From NCBI GenBank assembly GCA_017883495.1, contig JADGNL010000233.1, forward strand, positions 1 to 14,166: a stretch of 14,166 bases of DNA. The letters run 5' to 3'. Made by a program: the position numbers and the translations under genes. The notes under the pieces were generated by a model that was not told the origin of the DNA, made no database searches, and saw only the letters and a program-made list of their open reading frames with translations. Positions within the stretch are counted from its first letter, which is position 1; every line of letters begins with the position of its first letter. Positions 5,045 to 11,388 of the stretch are shown one piece after another. This stretch comes from Methanomicrobiales archaeon (GTDB taxonomy: Archaea > Halobacteriota > Methanomicrobia > Methanomicrobiales > Methanospirillaceae).

Positions 5045-6311
5045 CGCATACCTCCTCCACCCTCATCCGTGCGCGGCCGCGCCCGAACCGCGCGGTGACC
5101 CGGTCCCCCGGCGCGAGCGCGGTAGCCGCCCTCACCGGGTGCCCGTCGCGCTCGACAAGCGCATATCCGCGAGTGAGCGGCTCGAACGGTGACCGTGCTC
5201 GGTGTACGGCCGCGAGCCCTGAGAGCTCTGCCCGCCGCCGCTCGAGCGCACGGTCGCGCCCCCGCATCAGCCGTGAGTCGAGCTCGGCCAGTTCCTCGCG
5301 CCGCCGGTCGATCCGGAACGCGAGCCTTCCTGGCCGGAGCCGGTCGCGGAGCTCCCGGACATCGTCGTCGGCCTGCTCCCATCGTCCGTAGAGCAGGTCC
5401 ACGAGCCGCCGGCGGGCCTGCCGGAGGTCCTCGAGGAGCACCGCCCGGTCGGGCGCGACCAGCTCGGCCGCGGCCGACGGCGTGGGAGCCCGGAGGTCGG
5501 CCGCGAGGTCGCAGAGCGTCACATCGACTTCGTGTCCCACGGCCGAGACGACCGGTGTCGTGCAGGCGGACACGGCACGAACGACGGCCGGATGATTGAA
5601 GGCGTAGAGATCCTCGAACGCGCCGCCGCCTCGCGCGACGATGATCACGTCGACCAGCCCGTCGACCCGCCGGATCGCGGCCGCGATCTCGAACTCGGCG
5701 CCGTCCCCCTGAACGGGAGTCGGCGAGAGCACGAGCTCGACCGGAAACCTGCGGCCGAGCACGTTCACGATGTCGTGCAGAACAGCGCCCGTGGGCGAGG
5801 TTACGACCCCCACCCGTACGGGATAGCGGGGGAGGCCCTGTTTCCGAAACTCCTGGAAGCAGCCCTCGGCCCCGAGCTCGAAGCGCCAGCGCTCTACCTG
5901 CAGAAATTTCTCGCCGATGCCGGCCTGCTCGGCCTCGCGCACATAGAACTGGTATCGTCCGCCGGCAGCGTAGTGCCCGATCGAGCCGAAAGCGATCACG
6001 GACTGCCCGTCCTCGAGCTCGTGCCCGAGGCGATCCGCGTCGCGCCGCCAGATCACGCACGGAATCACCGCACTCTCGCCGTTGCGCTCCTCCGAGAGCG
6101 AGAAGTAGCGGTGGCCCGAGGCGTGGCGGTGGTAGTTCGTGACCTCTCCTCGGACGAAGCATTCGATCAGGCGCTCGTCGAGCAGGAGATCGTCGATGAT
6201 CGCCGCAAGCTCGCCGACTCCGAGGACACGGCGGCTGGGGGGAGCAGGCTCCTCCGGTTCGGGGTCCGCGCTCCACTCCTTCGAGAAGAGGTTCCGCTGA
6301 GCCCGATCCAT
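5028..6311 (-). CDS. xseA: exodeoxyribonuclease VII large subunit
   Basis: The 427-residue product has all parts of XseA. There is an N-terminal OB-fold (about 28-127, with the FVRGEVTNY and GHRYFSL strands). The catalytic domain (about 128-290) carries GVVTSPTGAVLHDI (168-181), ARGGGAFEDLYAFN (226-239), and GHEVDVTLCD (259-268) followed by RAPTPSAAAE. A long charged coiled-coil arm (about 290-370) leads to the C-terminal SPFEPLTRGYALV motif (374-386). It is slightly shorter than E. coli XseA (456), mostly in the arm. It degrades single-stranded DNA to oligonucleotides with XseB. The ATG is only 34 bases from the divergent gene; a TATA box about 28 bases upstream implies a leaderless transcript. 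The key catalytic residues look intact. Confidence 0.96.
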   Translation of the reverse strand: MDRAQRNLFSKEWSADPEPEEPAPPSRRVLGVGELAAIIDDLLLDERLIECFVRGEVTNYHRHASGHRYFSLSEERNGESAVIPCVIWRRDADRLGHELEDGQSVIAFGSIGHYAAGGRYQFYVREAEQAGIGEKFLQVERWRFELGAEGCFQEFRKQGLPRYPVRVGVVTSPTGAVLHDIVNVLGRRFPVELVLSPTPVQGDGAEFEIAAAIRRVDGLVDVIIVARGGGAFEDLYAFNHPAVVRAVSACTTPVVSAVGHEVDVTLCDLAADLRAPTPSAAAELVAPDRAVLLEDLRQARRRLVDLLYGRWEQADDDVRELRDRLRPGRLAFRIDRRREELAELDSRLMRGRDRALERRRAELSGLAAVHRARSPFEPLTRGYALVERDGHPVRAATALAPGDRVTARFGRGRARMRVEEVCDDEDI

Positions 6312-6317
6312 GGATCT

Positions 6318-6326
6318 TCTATATGA
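6318..6326 (+). promoter_or_regulatory. TATA box of the TIM-barrel gene (plus strand)
   Basis: TCTATATGA lies 20-27 bases upstream of the ATG at 6345, which is the spacing expected when transcription starts at the start codon. It overlaps the region between the divergent starts and lies between xseA's ATG and xseA's own TATA box. Confidence 0.55.
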
Positions 6327-6334
6327 CCGGGTTC

Positions 6335-6344
6335 ACCTATAGGT
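6335..6344 (-). promoter_or_regulatory. palindromic TATA box of xseA (minus strand)
   Basis: ACCTATAGGT is a perfect 10-bp palindrome whose TATA core (6338-6341) lies 27-30 bases upstream of the xseA ATG (6311), fitting a leaderless start on the minus strand. It directly abuts the ATG of the divergent gene at 6345, so a protein bound here would affect both genes. Confidence 0.5.
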
Positions 6345-7166
6345 ATGGTTCGCTGTTCGGCCTCGACCATGTTCTTCCACGAGTACCCGGTCGAGACGAT
6401 CATGGAGCACGCAGAGACTGCGACGCTCGACGCGATCGAGTTCTGGCTCGAAACCCCCCACTTCTGGCTCCGGGGGATGCCCGAGGAAGAGCTCCGCAGT
6501 GCGCTCGCCGCGCATCCGCGCCTGCAACTGGCAACGGTTCACGCCCCGATTCTCGATCTGAATCCCTGCTCGATCAACCCGCGCGTGGCCGAGGCCTCGG
6601 TCGCGTACGCGCTCGAGGCCGTGGCGTTCGCCGACCGGTTCGGAGCGGAGGTGGTCACGGTCCACCCGGGGCGGAGGACGGCGAAGCGTCCCCCGAGCCC
6701 CGCCGACTACCGCCGGTTCGACCGGCTGATCGCGGCCCTTCGCGAGGCTGCCTCCGGCTTGAAGGTCAAAGTCGCGATCGAGAACATGGAGCGGAAGGTC
6801 AACAACCTCCTCACGTCGCCCGAAGATATCCGGCGTCTGCTCGACCAGGAGGATTGGCTCTGGTTCACCCTCGACGTCTCCCACGCGATGGGGACCTCGC
6901 TCGCCGAGGTCGGCGCGTTCGTGGAGCTCTGCGGCGATCGGCTCGCGAACGTCCATCTCTCGCGAGCGAGCGACGGAAAGATGCACCTCGCCCTCTCCGG
7001 TCACCCCGACGGTCGGGCGGTCCTCAACATGCTCCGCGACGCACGGTATGCAGGGCCCGTCACGCTCGAACTCGAGGACCTCCGGCTCGACCGCACCTAT
7101 CTGGCCGACGAGAAGGCGGCCCTCATCGCCTCCGAGTGCACATTCATCCGGTCGGTCCTCGGCTGA
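6345..7166 (+). CDS. TIM-barrel sugar phosphate isomerase/epimerase-like (AP endonuclease family 2)
   Basis: The 273-residue product has the xylose isomerase-like/endonuclease IV TIM-barrel pattern. Candidate metal ligands are placed at strand ends: H66 (TVHAPIL), H107 (VVTVHPG), E146 (VAIENM), D177 and H180 (LDVSHAMG), H204 (NVHLSR) and E242 (TLELED). This family includes sugar isomerases, epimerases and AP endonucleases, and sequence alone does not tell which one this is. The N-terminus MVRCSASTMFFHEYP resembles methanogen homologues and supports ATG 6345 over ATG 6369. It has a leaderless-type promoter shared with the divergent xseA. The pairing with exonuclease VII is suggestive of DNA repair but is not proof. 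Confidence 0.82.
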   Translation: MVRCSASTMFFHEYPVETIMEHAETATLDAIEFWLETPHFWLRGMPEEELRSALAAHPRLQLATVHAPILDLNPCSINPRVAEASVAYALEAVAFADRFGAEVVTVHPGRRTAKRPPSPADYRRFDRLIAALREAASGLKVKVAIENMERKVNNLLTSPEDIRRLLDQEDWLWFTLDVSHAMGTSLAEVGAFVELCGDRLANVHLSRASDGKMHLALSGHPDGRAVLNMLRDARYAGPVTLELEDLRLDRTYLADEKAALIASECTFIRSVLG

Positions 7167-7178
7167 CCGCCAATTCCG

Positions 7179-7190
7179 CTATATTTATAC
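7179..7190 (+). promoter_or_regulatory. TATA-like box in the gap before the CBS-domain gene
   Basis: CTATATTTATAC is a strong AT-rich island in GC-rich DNA, 13 bases after the TIM-barrel gene's stop. It predicts a transcript starting near 7210, with a leader of about 50 bases before the next gene. It could also contribute to ending the upstream transcript. Confidence 0.5.
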
Positions 7191-7215
7191 TGCACGGCCG
7201 CGACTAGGTACTGCA

Positions 7216-7238
7216 TCGCCCTTTTAAGCAACGGGCGA
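7216..7238 (+). promoter_or_regulatory. inverted repeat around a second TATA-like box
   Basis: TCGCCC (7216-7221) and GGGCGA (7233-7238) are perfect inverted repeats enclosing TTTTAAGCAAC. The TTTTAA core (7222-7227) lies about 31-45 bases upstream of the candidate starts GTG 7258 and ATG 7267. The arrangement resembles an operator around a promoter, or a hairpin in the leader of a transcript from the 7179-7190 box. Confidence 0.4.
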
Positions 7239-7257
7239 CAGGGCCGGCCCCGCCGGC

Positions 7258-8535
7258 GTGAACCAGATGGTACAGTTCGATCCTCTCTCGGCCGCAGTCT
7301 TCGGAATCTGCATCCTTCTCGCGGCCTTCTTCTCCAGCGCCGAGGTGGCGCTGATCTCGGTCTCCCGGGCTCGCGTCCGGACGCTTGTCAACGACCGTCG
7401 CCAGGGGGCATCCGCCCTCGCCGAGCTCCGGGCCGACCCGGACCGGATCCTGATCACGACGCTGATCGGCACGACGCTCGTCTGCGTCGCGGCGGCCGCG
7501 CTCGCGACCGAGGTCGCGCTCGCCGAGTTCGGGCCGAGCGGCGTGCCCCTCGCGATCGTCGGTACGGTCGTCGCCCTGCTCGTGGTCGGTCAGATCGGCC
7601 CCATGCTCATCGCAGCCCGATTTCTCGACAGCGTGGCTCTCCGGGCGGCAGGACCGGTCCTCCTCCTCTCGCGGATCGTCTCGCCCGTGGTCTGGGTGCT
7701 CAACCGGCTCTCACGGACGATAGGGGCGGCGGAGACGAACGGCGAACCGACGGTGACCGAAGACGAGATCCGGGAGTGGATCGATGTCGGCAAGAAGGGG
7801 GGCGCCATCGAACAGGGCGAACAGGTGATGCTCTACAACGTGCTCGACTTCGGGGAGACGACCGCGCGAGAAGTGATGACAACGCGCATGGACGTCACCA
7901 TGGTCGAGGACACGACCTCTCTCGAGTCCGCCCTGACCGTCTTCCACGAGACCGGTTTCTCTCGCCTGCCGGTCTACCACGAACGAGTCGACAACCTGGT
8001 CGGGGTGCTCAATATCAAGGACGTCTACGGCGCGGTCGTCACGCGGACCCCCGGCGCCCGGATCGCGGATCTGAGTTACGACCCGTACTTCGTGCCCGAG
8101 ACCAAGAAGATCGACGACCTGCTCCGCGAGCTTCAGGTCCGCAAGGTGCCGATGGCGATGGTCATGGACGAGTACGGCGGCTTCGTCGGGATCGTCACGA
8201 TCGAGGACATCCTCGAGGAGCTCGTCGGGGACATCATGGACGAGTTCGACGAGGAGTCTTCCCAGGTCGAACCTGCGGGGGAGGGTGTCTATCTCGTCGA
8301 CGCCTCGGTCTGGGTCGACGACCTCAACGAGCGGATCGGAATCCGGCTCCCGACCGGCGACGCGTACGAGACCGTCGGCGGTCTTCTGATCGATAGGCTC
8401 GGGCATATCCCCCATCCCGGCGAAACGGTCGTACTCGAGAACTCGGGGGCGACGCTCGTCGTGATGCAGATGCGTGGCAAGCGGATCGTCCGGGTCAAGC
8501 TGATCCTGCCGTCGCCGGGCGGAGAGAACCGTTAA
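7258..8535 (+). CDS. CNNM/CorC-type membrane protein: DUF21, CBS pair, CorC_HlyC domain
   Basis: The 425-residue product has the CNNM/CorB domain order. A DUF21 membrane domain (about 10-155) has FFSSAEVALISVSRARVR after its first helix. A CBS pair (about 200-325) includes VMTTRMDVTMV, SRLPVYHERVDNLVGVLNIK and the signature MVMDEYGGFVGIVTIEDILE. A C-terminal CorC_HlyC domain (about 335-415) follows. Relatives export or transport Mg2+ and bind ATP at the CBS pair. Here usually conserved membrane motifs differ: GNNLVN-like is GTTLVC (71-76) and GEIxPK is GQIGPM (111-116), so transport may be altered. GTG 7258 is used; ATG 7267, three codons on, is equally possible because neither has a clear Shine-Dalgarno. 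purN follows 19 bases later. Confidence 0.9.
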   Translation: MNQMVQFDPLSAAVFGICILLAAFFSSAEVALISVSRARVRTLVNDRRQGASALAELRADPDRILITTLIGTTLVCVAAAALATEVALAEFGPSGVPLAIVGTVVALLVVGQIGPMLIAARFLDSVALRAAGPVLLLSRIVSPVVWVLNRLSRTIGAAETNGEPTVTEDEIREWIDVGKKGGAIEQGEQVMLYNVLDFGETTAREVMTTRMDVTMVEDTTSLESALTVFHETGFSRLPVYHERVDNLVGVLNIKDVYGAVVTRTPGARIADLSYDPYFVPETKKIDDLLRELQVRKVPMAMVMDEYGGFVGIVTIEDILEELVGDIMDEFDEESSQVEPAGEGVYLVDASVWVDDLNERIGIRLPTGDAYETVGGLLIDRLGHIPHPGETVVLENSGATLVVMQMRGKRIVRVKLILPSPGGENR

Positions 8536-8554
8536 GCCGGGTCGGTCCGAGTAC

Positions 8555-9178
8555 ATGGGCATGCTGCGGTGCGCGGTCCTCGCCTCGGGGCGCGGGTCGG
8601 ACTTCCAGGCCATCTGCGATGCGGTCGCAGCCGGCATCTGCCCGGTGGAGCTGGTCCGGCTCATCACTGATAACCCGGCCGCCCCGGCGATCGGGCGGGC
8701 AGAGCGGGCGGGCGTGCCGGTCACGGTCGTCGACTGGGCTTCCTTTCCCGGCCGCGCAGCCTACGAGACAGCGCTCCGCGAGGCGATGGAGGCCTCGGGG
8801 GCCGAGCTCTTCGTGCTCGCGGGGTACATGCGCCTGCTCTCGCCCGAGACAGTCCGGGCGTTCCCGGACCGGATGATCAATATCCATCCCGCGCTGCTTC
8901 CGGCCTTTCCGGGTCTCCGTGCGCCGGCACAGGCGGTCGAGCACGGCGTTCGGTTCTCGGGCTGCACGGTCCACTTCGTGAACGAGGAGATGGACGCCGG
9001 GCCGATCATCCTCCAGGCCTGCGTGCCGGTGCTCGAGGACGACAATGCCGAGACTCTTGCGGCAAGAATTCTGACCGAGGAGCACCGGATCCTCCCCGAG
9101 GCGCTCCGTCTCTACGCGGAGGGGCGCCTCGAACGCGACGGGCGGCGCGTCCGGGTTCTTCCGCCGGCGACAGACTGA
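8555..9178 (+). CDS. purN: phosphoribosylglycinamide formyltransferase
   Basis: The 207-residue product transfers formyl from 10-formyl-tetrahydrofolate to GAR, the third step of purine synthesis. The catalytic triad of the family is visible: N109 and H111 in INIHPALLPAFPG and D147 in EEMDAGPII. The phosphate loop is SGRGSDFQ (11-18), where most members have N instead of D16, and the usual PGLHA is PGLRA. The length is normal. The start is ATG 8555 or ATG 8561 (two codons on); no clear Shine-Dalgarno is present. It follows the CNNM-type gene by 19 bases and is probably co-transcribed with it. No other purine gene is seen nearby. Confidence 0.93.
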   Translation: MGMLRCAVLASGRGSDFQAICDAVAAGICPVELVRLITDNPAAPAIGRAERAGVPVTVVDWASFPGRAAYETALREAMEASGAELFVLAGYMRLLSPETVRAFPDRMINIHPALLPAFPGLRAPAQAVEHGVRFSGCTVHFVNEEMDAGPIILQACVPVLEDDNAETLAARILTEEHRILPEALRLYAEGRLERDGRRVRVLPPATD

Positions 9179-9217
9179 TGAACCGGCGAGGCGCACGGGA
9201 GCGGGAATATTGCGACG

Positions 9218-9808
9218 ATGAAGGCGAAAGGGCATCAGCAGCGGCAGACGAAACGGATCGCAGCGGAGCGGATCCGCCACCTCTTCGCGACCGCGGAACG
9301 ATTCTACGCGACCGACCCGGCGGGAAGCGATCGATGTATCGCGGTGGCCCGGGCGATCGCGATGCGACAGCGGCTCCGGCTCGATCGGGAGCAGCGCCGC
9401 TCCTTCTGCCACGACTGCCACGCCTACCTCAGGTTCGGGTCGAACGCACGCGTCCGGCTCCGGGACGGTCACGTGACCGTGACCTGCCTCGTCTGCGGCA
9501 ACCGGATGCGCTATGGAACGGGACGGCATGAACGACGGGAACCGGATGCAGGACCTGAAGCCGACCTGCTGGATCGGCAAGCGGGGAATCACCGACGCGA
9601 TGATCGAGGAGATCGTCCGTCAGGTGAAGGATCGAAAGGTGATCAAGGTCAAGTGGCTCCGCCACACCGAGGTGGACCCCCAGGCGATCGCGGACGCGAC
9701 CGGGACAGAGCTCGTCGAGGTCCGGGGGCACACTCTCGTACTGCGGGAACGGCGGCGCTGACGGTGCCTCGCTCGAAATGCATAAAAACCCTCCCCGCCA
9801 ATACGTAA
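9218..9808 (+). CDS. rnp4: RNase P protein component 4 (Rpp21), frame runs on through yhbY
   Basis: Residues 1 to about 101 are a clear archaeal Rpp21/Rpr2 protein: two N-terminal helices (RIAAERIRHLF; CIAVARAIAMRQRLRL) and a zinc ribbon with C64, C67, C90 and C93 around the SNARVRL strand. It pairs with Rpp29 to help RNase P RNA cut tRNA 5' leaders. The family normally ends near residue 100, but this frame stays open to TGA at 9806-9808, 196 codons. The extra ~95 residues are Arg/Gly/Asp-rich and overlap all of yhbY in another frame, so they look like out-of-frame translation. One extra G in GGG at 9520-9522 would end the protein at TGA 9529-9531, giving the common ATGA overlap with yhbY. 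The true 3' end is therefore probably near 9531. Confidence 0.8.
   Translation: MKAKGHQQRQTKRIAAERIRHLFATAERFYATDPAGSDRCIAVARAIAMRQRLRLDREQRRSFCHDCHAYLRFGSNARVRLRDGHVTVTCLVCGNRMRYGTGRHERREPDAGPEADLLDRQAGNHRRDDRGDRPSGEGSKGDQGQVAPPHRGGPPGDRGRDRDRARRGPGAHSRTAGTAALTVPRSKCIKTLPANT
9528..9761 (+). CDS. YhbY/CRM-domain RNA-binding protein
   Basis: A 77-residue single CRS1-YhbY (CRM) domain protein. It has the WIGKRGITDAMIEEIVRQV start, where GKRG forms the RNA-binding loop, followed by the KVIKVKWLR strand and the final IADATGTELVEVRGHTLVL. Bacterial YhbY associates with pre-50S particles, and the archaeal protein is thought to act in ribosome assembly. ATG 9528 is used because it would form an ATGA junction with a corrected rnp4; in-frame ATGs at 9513 and 9546 are alternatives, and none has a strong Shine-Dalgarno. 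The gene lies between RNase P and ribosomal protein genes, as in other euryarchaea. Confidence 0.88.
   Translation: MNDGNRMQDLKPTCWIGKRGITDAMIEEIVRQVKDRKVIKVKWLRHTEVDPQAIADATGTELVEVRGHTLVLRERRR
9779..9790 (+). promoter_or_regulatory. TATA promoter of the rps19e operon
   Basis: TGCATAAAAACC, preceded by GAAA, is an archaeal BRE/TATA-type element 18 bases after the yhbY stop. Transcription would begin near 9808-9812, leaving a leader of about 40 bases with a strong AAGGAG ribosome binding site at 9838-9843, 5 bases before the ATG of rps19e. Confidence 0.6.
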
Positions 9809-9848
9809 AGACTGTTGCGTGCAGACGTGTTGACAGTAAGGAGACCAA

Positions 9849-10286
9849 ATGACAACGGTATATGACGTTCCGGCAGACCAGCTGATCCCGCGCGTCGCGA
9901 CGGAACTGAAGGGCCGGCCTGAGCTGGCGCCGCCCGCATGGGCCGAGTTTGCCAAAACCGGCGTACACAAGGAGATGCCCCCCGAGGACCCCGACTGGTG
10001 GTTCACGCGGGCGGCCGCAGTGCTTCGACGGGTTTACATCGACGGACCTGTCGGCGTCCAGCGCATGCGCACCTTCTACGGAGGGCGCAAAAACCGCGGC
10101 GCGAGGCCGAACGCCTTCCGGAAGGGTTCCGGGTCCGTGATCCGCGAGCAGCTCCAGCAGCTCGAGGCGGCCGGGCTCGTCCTGAAGCGAAAGGAGGGCG
10201 GCCGCACGGTCTCTCCGTCGGGCATGTCGTTCCTGGATGGAATCGCGCACGAACTGAAGACGACCACGCCGCCGCAGGAAGCGTAG
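9849..10286 (+). CDS. rps19e: 30S ribosomal protein S19e
   Basis: A 145-residue protein found in archaea and eukaryotes. It opens with TTVYDVPADQLIPRVATELK and has the family core: DPDWWFTRAAAVLRRVYIDG, GVQRMRTFYGGRKNRGARP and the winged-helix part REQLQQLEAAGLV with the SPSGMSFLD end. S19e binds the 3' domain (head) of 16S rRNA and is needed for late 30S maturation. The AAGGAG Shine-Dalgarno at 9838-9843 fixes the ATG. It is the first gene after the TATA promoter at 9779-9790 and heads the long operon that reaches ftsY. Confidence 0.97.
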   Translation: MTTVYDVPADQLIPRVATELKGRPELAPPAWAEFAKTGVHKEMPPEDPDWWFTRAAAVLRRVYIDGPVGVQRMRTFYGGRKNRGARPNAFRKGSGSVIREQLQQLEAAGLVLKRKEGGRTVSPSGMSFLDGIAHELKTTTPPQEA

Positions 10287-10302
10287 CACGCCAGAGGCGC
10301 CC

Positions 10303-10632
10303 ATGGCGGACGACGAGCTCGCGGAGATCCGGCGGCGGCGGGCGGCCGAACTCCAGAATCAGGCGATGGACCAGCACCTCGCCGAGGAGGAGCGCGAACG
10401 CGCCCGTACAGCGGTGCACATGGCCCTCATGGAGATCCTCGAGCCCGAGGCCCGTGAGCGGCTCAACACCATCCGGCTGACCCGCCCCGACTTCGCGGCC
10501 GGTGTCGAGCAGCAGCTGATCGCGCTCGCGCGTCAGGGCAGGATTCGGCAGAAGATCACGGACGAGCAGCTCAAAGGGCTCCTTGCACAACTGGTCCCGG
10601 CAAAGCGGGACTATAATATCGTCCGCAAGTGA
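10303..10632 (+). CDS. PDCD5-family DNA/RNA-binding protein
   Basis: A 109-residue homologue of human PDCD5/TFAR19 and archaeal MTH1615-type proteins. The basic N-terminal helix ELAEIRRRRAAELQNQA is followed by the three-helix core ILEPEARERLNTIRLTRPDFA and the family-typical tail ITDEQLKGLLAQL...YNIVRK. Archaeal members are annotated as DNA-binding; in eukaryotes the protein contacts the CCT chaperonin, so the role here is uncertain. Its fixed place after rps19e suggests a translation or folding role. AGAGG at 10293-10297, 5 bases before ATG 10303, is its ribosome binding site. Its stop overlaps the next start in TGATG. Confidence 0.93.
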   Translation: MADDELAEIRRRRAAELQNQAMDQHLAEEERERARTAVHMALMEILEPEARERLNTIRLTRPDFAAGVEQQLIALARQGRIRQKITDEQLKGLLAQLVPAKRDYNIVRK

Positions 10633-11219
10633 TGAAGGCAGGAGTGCTGTTCAGCGGGGGCAAGGACTCCGCGCTCGCAGCGCTCCTGCTCGCCCCGCAC
10701 TACGAGGTCGAGGTCGTCACCTTCGTCTCGGGCGCGGGACGAAATTTAGCCGCCGTCGAGGCGGCCGGCGCGGCCCTCGGGCTTGCCTGGCGCCGGGCCC
10801 TCCTCCCCGGAGAGGTCCTCGGCGCCGCCATCGACCGGCTCGTCGCCGACGGGTACCCGAACAACGCGATCAACCTCGTGCACCGCTGGGCGCTCGAGGC
10901 GCTCGCTCGGGAGTATCCCGTCGTTGCCGACGGAACCCGGTTCGATGACCGCGTGCCGATGCTCGGTCCCGACGAGGCCCGCTCCCTGATGGATCGGTGC
11001 GGGTGCGCCTACGTCCGCCCCCTGCTCGGGTTTCCCCGGGCCGAGGTGGATCGGCTTGCCGGCCGGTACCTCGCGATCGAGCGGGGCGAGACCGGACGGA
11101 TTCCGAACGGCGACTACGAATGCGAACTGAGGGCGGGGCTCCGGGAACGCGGGATCGATCCGACCCCGATCTTTCCCTCATCGCACGAGCAGACCCTGGT
11201 TCGGGGCAGAAAGAGATAA
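10632..11219 (+). CDS. PP-loop ATPase superfamily protein (COG2117-like)
   Basis: The 195-residue product has the PP-loop SGGKDS near residue 8, the mark of ATP-pyrophosphatases that adenylate their substrate (tRNA thiolation enzymes, asparagine synthase, NAD synthase and others). Further features are the NNAINLVHRWALEALA helix, VVADGTRFDDRVP, a CGC at about residue 118-120 and NGDYECELR near the C-terminus. It resembles the archaeal COG2117 group, described as a predicted subunit of a tRNA thiouridylase, but the substrate is unknown. ATG 10632 overlaps the previous TGA in TGATG and is preferred over the GTG one codon earlier. Its position inside the ribosomal operon favours an RNA modification job; this is inference. 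Confidence 0.82.
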   Translation: MKAGVLFSGGKDSALAALLLAPHYEVEVVTFVSGAGRNLAAVEAAGAALGLAWRRALLPGEVLGAAIDRLVADGYPNNAINLVHRWALEALAREYPVVADGTRFDDRVPMLGPDEARSLMDRCGCAYVRPLLGFPRAEVDRLAGRYLAIERGETGRIPNGDYECELRAGLRERGIDPTPIFPSSHEQTLVRGRKR

Positions 11220-11233
11220 CTGGAGGAACAGAG

Positions 11234-11386
11234 ATGTCGAGAGCAACAAAAGGGTTCAAGATTCGCCTCGGAAAGGCGACACAGCAGAACCGTCGGGTCC
11301 CGGCCTGGGTGATGATCCGGACCAAGCGCAACGTGACCAGCCACCCGAAACGGCGCACCTGGCGCCGCAGCTCGCTGAAGGTGTGA
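11234..11386 (+). CDS. rpl39e: 50S ribosomal protein L39e
   Basis: A 50-residue, very basic protein with the full L39e sequence pattern: MSRATKGFKIRLGKATQQNR, then VPAWVMIRTKR and the end HPKRRTWRRSSLKV. L39e lines the lower part of the ribosome exit tunnel, at the position where bacteria have the loop of L23. GGAGG at 11222-11226, seven bases before ATG 11234, is its ribosome binding site. The same frame is open further upstream, but that part overlaps the PP-loop gene and is not conserved. rpl31e starts two bases after its stop. Confidence 0.96.
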   Translation: MSRATKGFKIRLGKATQQNRRVPAWVMIRTKRNVTSHPKRRTWRRSSLKV

Positions 11387-11388
11387 TC

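Noticed and set aside
9178..9531. Plus-strand frame of 117 codons over rnp4
   Set aside because: It has no Rpp21 features; the zinc-ribbon cysteines are in the other frame. Only its stop codon matters, as the likely true end of rnp4.
7711..9592. Two long minus-strand frames opposite the CNNM-type, purN, rnp4 and yhbY genes
   Set aside because: Both cross several real gene boundaries and intergenic gaps on the plus strand and encode no recognisable domain.
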